From Anthoceros angustus (lineage: Eukaryota > Streptophyta > Anthocerotopsida > Anthocerotales > Anthocerotaceae), in NCBI GenBank assembly GCA_010909165.1, contig VJWM01000107.1, positions 558,001-622,000 of the forward strand: 64,000 nucleotides of DNA, in the 5' to 3' direction. The position numbers were made by a program, and so were the translations under genes. Below are positions 56,592 through 64,000 of the stretch, piece by piece (positions within the stretch are counted from its first letter, which is position 1; each line of letters begins with the position of its first letter). The notes beneath the pieces were generated by a model. That model saw only the letters and a list, made by a program, of their open reading frames with translations, had not been told where the DNA came from and searched no databases.

Positions 56592-57369
56592 TAATGATAA
56601 TCACCTAAAGAAGATGGTATAATCCATGGATAGCAAATAATTCTAGATGATTGAGACTAATGAGAGAAATAGTATTCTATAGATGAACAAGTGAGAAGGT
56701 GGAGTAGACGGAGACGAAGTGTTAGAAGGGGTAGAGGTAAGAGAGAGAAGAGAGGTGAGAGAGAGGGGGCTCACGCCTCCCGCGCTCCCCCACTCCCCCA
56801 ACACCGGGTGATGAATTGGTGCGCCAATTAAGTGGCCACCGGTTCACTGCCGGTGACTAATTTTGACGCACATTTTGCCCCATGCAATCGCCAGCGGTGA
56901 TGAGCGTATGTGCACTGACACGCACGCCGGTTCGCGGATGCCCGGGCGCAAGCGCGAGAGGCGGTTGCTCCCCTCCCGCGGGCGCAGCGCGCATCTAGCC
57001 TCCGAGCTAGCGCACTTCTATAGCGCAGATAGAAAAGACTCAGATCTACAAAGAAACTATCATCAGATGGGTCGCCAGTGCTCACGCTCCGGATTGCAGG
57101 TGAATTAAGGGCTGATTGGTCTTCCGTCCATCCGTGAGTCAGGCATCCAGAACTTGGCATTTGCAGGCAATGTCGGTGCTGCAGCCGGGAATACTCGGTG
57201 ACGAGGGGATTCGAAGGGGAGCGAGAGGCTGCATATGTCGACTGTAATCGTATAAGAGGGATACAAGCACATCACGCGGAATATTGAGCAGCCAAAACGG
57301 CGCCGAGGAAAGCCCAAAAACTGGTCTACCCTGATCTCCACTCGATTGCGGTGTGGGCGAACTTTCACT
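56592..57369. other. Spacer between remnant D and the 1.6-1.9-kb array
   Basis: No gene recognised. The first 200 bp are A-rich and purine-rich (gagagaagagaggtgagagaga near 56740); the rest is G+C-rich. It may contain the 5' end of remnant D. Confidence 0.4.
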
Positions 57370-60300
57370 GACGGACCAGCCGGGCGCACACTAAATCCCG
57401 TATCGTGTAGTACACGGTTCGATCCAAAGGGAATGGTTCGCACCGTCCGCTTATTAATTACCTACTCTGAGCTCCTAACTAATCTAGGCCGTTATCGTTA
57501 GCCGGACCTCGTCGCCGGACTTCCTCAACCACGAGGGTGTGCAGCGGACCGTGATCCCCTCCGATAGGCGCCCAAGGGCCCCGATCTGGGCCCTATGTGG
57601 TTCACGTATATGACCTACTACGGCGACCGCTTAGCGATGCGGGCTTCGTGCCAGAAACGATGCTCAAGGTGCAACCCGACCCTAGGGCCCAACGAATCGA
57701 AGAGGGGTACGAACCACCTTATGCAATGTCAACGGCCGGAGGTTGCAACCTCGGACCTAGCCGTACCACCGCCCAAACTCTCTACTATGCACTCTCTGCT
57801 CACCTCTCCCACTCATATTCTATATCAGGTTCTACCGTACAGGCCCGGTATCGCCGAACGTTTGGGCACTTCTCCTTCGTTCTTTCCTCTTCACTCGCTC
57901 ATGCACCTTCGTAGTCCGTCGTTGTATAGTCTCGCGCTTCGGTGAAATGTCGGGCTGCAAAACCTCCGCGTCCATGTCCACGCAGTCTGGCCAGTCCGGG
58001 CTCTTTGGGCCTTCCACTGGCTGTCCGGCTTCCCTTGTCCGCTCCGGTCCACTTGTCACCTGCGCCCTACTCTTGAGGAGCAAGGGTCAGGGTTCCTCAA
58101 CACCTGCAATCACCTCCACGCACTAGGGATTCGTCACCAGAACCTGGATAATCCTCTCCGGGGTAGTCCGCCCACTCGGTGACTCGGGCAACGTATTAGC
58201 ACTTGGCTCAGAAGTCTTCATGCCCTACTATCGACTACCTACACACGAGGGAGGGATACCAGGTCCTTACGTGTGGCAACCTACTCCTCTGCGCCCAGCC
58301 TGATTATCCTTGACCCCTGCCTTTTGACAGGGGCCCCGGTCTCACCTCGACCTTGATTGGACCTCACTCCTGGAGGTGCGCGCGCTGACAATTGCTGTCA
58401 CCACAAGGTCTTCCTCTGGTTCCGCTGACAGCAGCGCCGGATGTTAGGCATTTCCTCCCTACGACCCAGTGGGCCCTCGTCCACTAGTCCGGCTGGAGAA
58501 AGAACTGGAGTCCATTCGCTCTGAGTCCGCTGAGGCCGTTCGTCAGATGCCAATGGGTCTGTCCCTAACTCCGGAGGTCGGACCTCTGGGTCCGTCCCTA
58601 GCTCCGGAGGCCGGACCTCTAGGTCCGTCCCTAGCTCTGGAGGCCAGACCCCTGGGTCCGTCCCTTCCCCCTGGAGACGGACCTCACTACCCCCTACCAT
58701 GGGTCCTCCCCTTAGCTCCAGCTCCTTCCTCCTCGCCGGACCACTCCCTTCTGGGCTCTCCAACCCGAGTGCAGGGTCCGGAGAGCATACCTCGTGGTCA
58801 GCCGGAGCTGACGTTCTTGGTCCGGCTCAACCATCTGGGTGCCGCTCCTCCTCTGACGACTCTGCCTCGCCACTGCTCCCGTCCCCAAATAGGGCACCCA
58901 GGTTCCCTGTGACCGCATCCTCCCCCAGCCCTTCTTCTCGGCCTCCTTGACTTCTCTAGGGGCCCCTACACTCAGCAGTGATGCACCATGCTTACGGCCT
59001 TTAGGAGCTCCGAGTAGTAGGAGGCGAAGTCTGAATCCACTTGTTGGATGATTTCTTCCACATGGGCCCGCAAGACCCGGTACTCCCGCCTCCATTGATG
59101 CTCAGGTAGTCGGTGTGCTCTCCTGTTCGCTGGGCCATCTCGTCCCTTAGTCCTTCCAGCCGAGCCTTTAAATTGTGGCATCTCGGGAGGTCGTAAGGGA
59201 AGCCTCCATGAGCTCCTGGAGTCGGTGCTTCTCGCTGGCGCGCTCCCTCTCCCATTCCACTTTGAGGACCTCCAGTTGGGTCGTCAGGGCCTGTGGTCGA
59301 ACTTGAGCTGACGGACCAGCCGGGTGCATTCTAAATCCCGTATTGTGTAGTATAAGGTTTGATCCCAAGGGAATGGTCCGCACCGTCCACTTATTGATTA
59401 CCTACTCCGAGCTCCCAACTAATCTAGGCCGTTATCGTTAGTCGAACTCCGCCATCGGACTTTCCCGACCACGAGGGTGTGCAGCGAACCCAAATCCCCT
59501 TATGATCCGCTCCGATAGGCGTTCAAGCGCCTAGACCCATCGCGCAACATGATTCATGATCTGGTCCTATTACGACGACTGCTTAGCGACGCGAGCGTTG
59601 TGCCAGAAACGATGCTCGAGGTATCTCTCAACCCTTCCGACGAATCGAACAAAGGAATGAACCACCCTACGCAATGTCAATGGCCGGAGGTTGCAACCTC
59701 GGACCCAGCCGTACCACTGCCTGAATTCTCTACTTCGCAATCTCCGCTTACCTCTCCCACTCATATTCCATATCAGTTTCTACCGTACAAGCCCGGTATC
59801 GCCAAACATTTAAGGACTAGTTCACGTCCTCATGTCCGCCCTTTTGGGGCACTTCCGTTTCGTTCTTCTTTCATCGCTTGCTCATGCACCTCCGCAGTCC
59901 GTCGTTGTATGGGCTTGCGCCCCGATGAAATGTTGGGCAGCAGCACCTCCGCATCCACGTCCACCTGGTCCGACCAATTCGGGCTCTCCACACCTCCCGC
60001 TGGTCGTTCGGCTTCCCTTGTCCGCTCCGGTCCACTTGTCACCTATGCCCCGCTCTTGAGGAGGAAGGGTCGAGGTTCCTCATCAGCTGCAATCACCTCC
60101 ACGCATTAGGGGTTCGTCACCAGACCCTGGATAATCCTCTCCCGGGTAGTCCGCTCGCTCAGTGACTCGGGCAACGCATTACTACTTGGCTCACAAAAGT
60201 CCGCATGCTCAACACGGCATCAAACCCAAAAGAAAAATCGCATTACGAGGCGGCAACCTCCCTCTTATCGCTTCTAAGGCGGTGCCTTTATTAGAACTCA

Positions 60301-62060
60301 AGATTGGCCCCTCACTACCATGGGTCCTCCCCTTAGCTCCAGCTCCTTCCTCCTCGCGGACCACTCCCTTGGGCTCTCCAACCCGAGTGCGGTCCGGAGG
60401 CATACTCGTGGTCAGTTGGGGTGGCGTTCTTGGTCCGGCTCAACCATCTGGGTGCCGCTCCTCCTCTGACGACTCTGCCTCGCCACTGCTCCCGTCCCCA
60501 AATAGGGCACCCAGGTTCCCTGTGACCGCATCCTCCCCCAGCCCTTCTTCTCCGGCGGCCTCCTTCGACTTCTCTAGGGGCCCTACCGCCTCAACAGGCT
60601 GATGCACCATGCTTACGGCCTTTAGGAGCTCCGAGTAGTAGGAGGCGAAGTCTGAATCCACTTGTTGGATGATTTCTTCCACATGGGCCCGCAAGACCCG
60701 GTACTCCCGCCTCCATTGATGCTCAGGTGGTGGTGTGCTCTCACATTATTTGGGCCATCTCGTCCCTTAGTCCTTCCAGTAGGAGCCTTTAAATTGTGGC
60801 ATCTCGGAGGTCGTGAAGCCTCCATGAGCTCACAGGTCGGTGCTTCTCATGGCGCTCCCTCTCCCATTCCACTTTGAGGACCTCCAGTTGGGTCGTCGGG
60901 GCACGTGGTCGAACTTGGTGGACCGGACGGGTGCATTCTAAATCCGTATTGTGTAGTATAAGGTTTGATCCCAAGGGAATGGTCCGCATGTCCACTTATT
61001 GATTACCTACTCCAGGCTCCCAACTAATCTAGGCCGTTATCGTTAGTCGAACTCCGCCATCGGACTTTCCGACCACGGTGTGCGGTGAACCCAAATCCCT
61101 TATGATCCGCTCCGATAGGCGTTCAAGCGCCTAGACCCATCGCGCAACATGATTCATGATCTGGTCCTATTACGGCGGCTTAGCGGCGGCGTTGTGCCAG
61201 AAACGATGCTCGGTATCTCTCAACCCTTCCGACGAATCGAACAAAGGAATGAACCACCCTACGCAATGTCAATGGCGGAGGTTGCAACCTCGGACCAGTA
61301 GTACCGCACGAATTCTCTACTGCAATCTCCGCCTCTCCCACTCATATTCCATATCGGTTTCTACCGTACAAGCCGGTATCGCCAAACATTTAAGGACTAG
61401 TTCCGTCCTCATGTCCGCCTTTGGGGCACTTCCGTTTCGTTCTTCTTTCATCGCTTGCTCATGCACCTCCATGATCCGTCGTTGTATGGGCTTGCGCCGA
61501 TGAAATGTTGGGCAGCACCTCCGCATCCACGTCCACTGGTCCGACCAATTCGGGCTCTCCACACCTCCCGCTGGTCGTTCGGCTTCCCTTGTCCGCTCCG
61601 GTCCACTTGTCACCTATGCCCCGCTCTTGAGGAGGAAGGGTCGAGGTTCCTCATCAGCTGCAATCACCTCCACGCATTAGGGGTTCGTCACCAGACCCTG
61701 GATAATCCTCTCCCGGGTAGTCCGCTCGCTCAGTGACTCGGGCAACGCATTACTACTTGGCTCACAAAAGTCCGCATGCTCAACACGGCATCAAACCCAA
61801 AAGAAAAATCGCATTACAGGGGCGGCAACCTCCCTCTTATACTGCTTCTAAGGCAGTGCCTTTATTAGAACTCGAAGATTGGCCCTACTGCCAGCTACCT
61901 ACACACGCCGGAGGGATACCAAGTCCTTACGCGTGGCTACCTAGGTCTACGGCGAGTGGGCTGCTGTTGACCCCGGCTGACTTCCCCGTCTGGCAACCCA
62001 ATCCCCAACCCTAGCGCCGGAGGGGCGCCCAGCCTGATCCTTGACCCCTGCCTTCCGGCT
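57370..62060. repeat. Tandem array of 1.6-1.9-kb units of unknown type
   Basis: Three units start at about 57370, 59310 and 60920 with gacggaccagccggg-type sequence, then cctactccgagctcc, gccgttatcgttag, gttgcaacctcgga, cccgctcttgaggag. Unit 2 lacks internal parts of unit 1; unit 3 is shorter and shows many small deletions, and the array end near 62060 is diffuse. On the minus strand each unit encodes pieces of a helical, charged protein (LEVLKVEWERERASEKHRLQ, EEIIQQVDSDFASYYSELLK) with an acidic tail (GEAESSEEERHPDG in unit 2). No transposase, RT or terminal repeats were recognised. Confidence 0.75.
58558..58680. repeat. 33-bp repeat inside array unit 1
   Basis: About 3.5 copies of ctgggtccgtccctagctcc plus ggaggccggacct. 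On the minus strand this codes for 11-residue PPELGTDPEVR repeats. Confidence 0.85.
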
Positions 62061-62234
62061 ACGTTGATTTTCTTCTAGATTGTGAAAGGACCTACAAATG
62101 GCCTAGTAATGGCCGGAGAATTTCCTCCATTAGACATTACCCGTCCGGTTAGCTGACGTGGCCGCCACGCCAACAACTTGATGACGTGACAATCTTGATT
62201 TGGAACACCGGAGTGTAACATTCTAAATATCCAA
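62061..62234. other. Spacer after the array
   Basis: Short spacer with two ACGT-core motifs (gctgacgtggc at 62152, tgatgacgtgaca at 62181) that resemble bZIP sites. No gene. Confidence 0.35.
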
Positions 62235-62468
62235 CTCGTTTACACACACCCTAAAATGAGCCGCTCGGTCCGTACACACATCTTAAATGTCGCTCGCTGC
62301 TTACACACATCCTAAATGTCGCTCGCTGCTTACACACATCCTAAATGTCGCTCGCTGCTTACACACATCCTAAATGTCGCTCACTGCTTACATACATTCT
62401 AAATATGGTTCGCTGCTTACACACATCCTAAATGTCGCTCGCGGCTTGCACACATCCTAAATGTTCGA
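62235..62468. repeat. 29-bp minisatellite, about 8 units
   Basis: Unit cgctcgctgcttacacacat plus cctaaatgt. Middle copies are identical; outer ones are diverged. Confidence 0.93.
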
Positions 62469-63348
62469 ATTGCCGCAAAGTTATTGGCGTTTGGCCTACT
62501 CATGCTTGTATATTATCCTACTACCTACCTTTGTCATTATATAATAATAATAATACTATTATATTATTCCGTCATCCTATTAGTTATATAAACTATGAGA
62601 TATTTAATTTATATTATTTTCTTATTTTGATAAGAAGTGGATACATACTCAAAAGAACATTCAAACCAAGGAAAGATTATGGCAGCAAGATTGATGAAAT
62701 ATATGTAAATTATGACTTAAGGCAAGGGGGTCTATAAAGTTTGTATAGGTACTTTGATATGTTTCTTATTTTAATGCTACCAAATTAAGTGATATTTTTG
62801 TACGAAGATCAATGTATGTGGGTAGTGAAAGAAGGTAGAGGAGCGAATTGGTGGAGGGATGTTTTTGAATGGACGTTAGTTGAACTCAAGAGGAGTGAGG
62901 TAAGCCTGAAGGCATGGTTAGCTGAAACCGAGAGAAGAGGGAGGGATTTGGTCGGGTCGTTTGTCCTAGTGGGGAAAAAGTGGACGGCTACACAAGCCTT
63001 ACTTGGTCTGGTGCGGCCTCCCGATCAGCTCTCCCCTTTCACCTTCACCACCCTCTCTCAGGGTAGGCAGCCCAGCCAGGCGAGCCACGCCGGACTGGAC
63101 GACGCCCGGCCAAGGAAGTTCAGCAGCTACGACCATACAGCGGGCTGCACTGCTACACGCTGGTTCCTTCAAACCCTGTCTTTGACGGATCCAGCTGCGC
63201 CATCGCCCGGCGCATTGCCGGCCACGGACCGCAGATCGCACCGGGAGCAGCAGGCTAGGGTTCTGCAGATCCCCCGCCACATTTGTGACCGATCCGGGTG
63301 CCGGGGCATTGGATCTGCGGGCAGCGCCAGGATAGGGCGGCAGGAGAC
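62469..63348 (+). other. PP2A upstream region with long leader ORF
   Basis: A+T-rich to 62800 (ataataataataatactatt), then more G+C-rich. A frame open from about 62789, first ATG near 62813, runs to 63352; its stop TGA overlaps the PP2A start (ATGA). The product (WWRDVFEWTLVELKRSEVSL and onward) matches nothing I know. Most likely promoter and 5' UTR with a chance frame. Confidence 0.4.
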
Positions 63349-64000
63349 ATGAGCGTGGCGGTGGCAGCCTCGACTGCCCATGGGCAGCTGGATGCGCAGA
63401 TTGCGCAGCTCAACCAATGCAAGCCGCTGCCGGAGCACGAGGTGAGTCGCCCCTGTGCTCTGCCGCGCCCCATTCTGCTTGACTCGGCCTTGCGTGCGGG
63501 TCCGTTTCGGCCGCTGTCTTGGTTTAGGCTTCTGCTGCTGGCTGCTGCTTTCGCGTCGGGCCCCGTTTGTGCTGCGTGCATCGCTTGTTTGCCGCGTCAA
63601 TGTGTTCTCTTTGAGTCCCCGCATCTTGTTTGCATGTTTCCTTGTTGCAACGCGGGTTTTTGTGTTTCTGTGGATGAAGAGGAAAGATCGATATTGCAGT
63701 TCAGCTAGTGTGGGAAGCATGCAAGCCTGAGATGTAGTGTCGAGGCAATCTAGGGAGTTCTGGGTTTGCACCGGAAGGTTCAAAGTTTAGGTAGTCATGA
63801 GCATTGCATTCTCATGGGCATTTTCGGCATCACTGTCAAAATGAATGAAGTTCTCACTACGAAGAGTTACAGATGAAACTCTGGGAGTTCCAGTTGATAA
63901 AATCTATGGAAAGTATGCGAAAGGCACTAGCATGAAATCTGGTTCTTTTGAATTCTCTTTGCAGGTTAGGGCACTGTGTGAGAAGGCGAAAGAAATTTTG
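63349..64000 (+). CDS. PP2A catalytic subunit, 5' part
   Basis: Exon 1, 63349-63441, encodes 31 residues (MSVAVAASTAHGQLDAQIAQ, LNQCKPLPEHE); donor GAG|GTGAGT. Intron 63442-63964 (523 nt) ends in tttgcag. Exon 2 starts VRALCEKAKEIL and is cut by the window edge. LDxQIxQLxxCKPLxExxVRALCEKAKEIL is the N-terminus of plant PP2A catalytic subunits of the subfamily that includes Arabidopsis PP2A-3 and PP2A-4, the Ser/Thr phosphatase core partnered with A and B subunits. Metal-binding motifs lie beyond the window. The intron is the longest clearly defined one here. Confidence 0.9.

Noticed and set aside
57400-57430. GGTTCGATCC, like a tRNA box B
   Set aside because: No cloverleaf can be drawn around it; part of the array unit.

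Overview
The window is nuclear DNA of a land plant. It holds spliced genes with short introns (mostly about 70-160 nt), a peroxisomal glyoxylate-cycle enzyme, a plant-only DUF1218 membrane protein, ATG8, plant-type Ty1-copia retrotransposons primed by initiator-Met tRNA, and a PP2A catalytic subunit of the plant VRALCEKAKEIL type. Short introns, G+C-rich exons and compact spacing suggest a non-seed plant, perhaps a lycophyte such as Selaginella. That placement is inference and weak.

Left gene-rich part (1-24 kb): the 3' end of coatomer zeta (+), a decayed peroxisomal acyl-activating enzyme gene (-), a tRNA-Ala(AGC)-like sequence whose 5' acceptor strand has been replaced by a (TTG)n tail, an unrecognised 1,076-codon open frame with a duplicated Cys/His module, a six-exon isocitrate lyase ending in AKL, a DExH-box RNA helicase (-), a five-exon ATG8 and a single-exon DUF1218 gene. 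These are unrelated housekeeping genes, not a cluster. The acyl-activating enzyme and isocitrate lyase are both peroxisomal, but nothing shows co-regulation.

Middle (24-47 kb): minisatellites, then nested Ty1-copia elements. Host element C (a 3' portion) is split twice: by element A (26694-32846) inside its reverse transcriptase and by element B (33387-45101) inside its RNase H. In both cases the host protein reads across the insertion and a 5-bp target duplication flanks it. B has been enlarged by at least five internal tandem duplications, mostly of gag. All three elements carry an antisense open frame between RNase H and the 3' LTR, and A has an extra sense ORF before gag. These accessory ORFs and the 1,076-codon ORF are the best candidates for something undescribed.

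Right part (47-64 kb): a G+C-rich 72-bp repeat, a seven-exon cofactor-dependent phosphoglycerate mutase gene with a GC-AG intron, a truncated tandem copy of it, a 23-bp minisatellite, a minus-strand gag-protease copia remnant, a 1.6-1.9-kb tandem array of unknown nature, a 29-bp minisatellite, and the first exons of a PP2A catalytic subunit gene running off the right edge.

Duplicated copies throughout differ by many clustered 1-6-nt indels. Sequencing or assembly error must be excluded before any single frameshift here is taken as biological.
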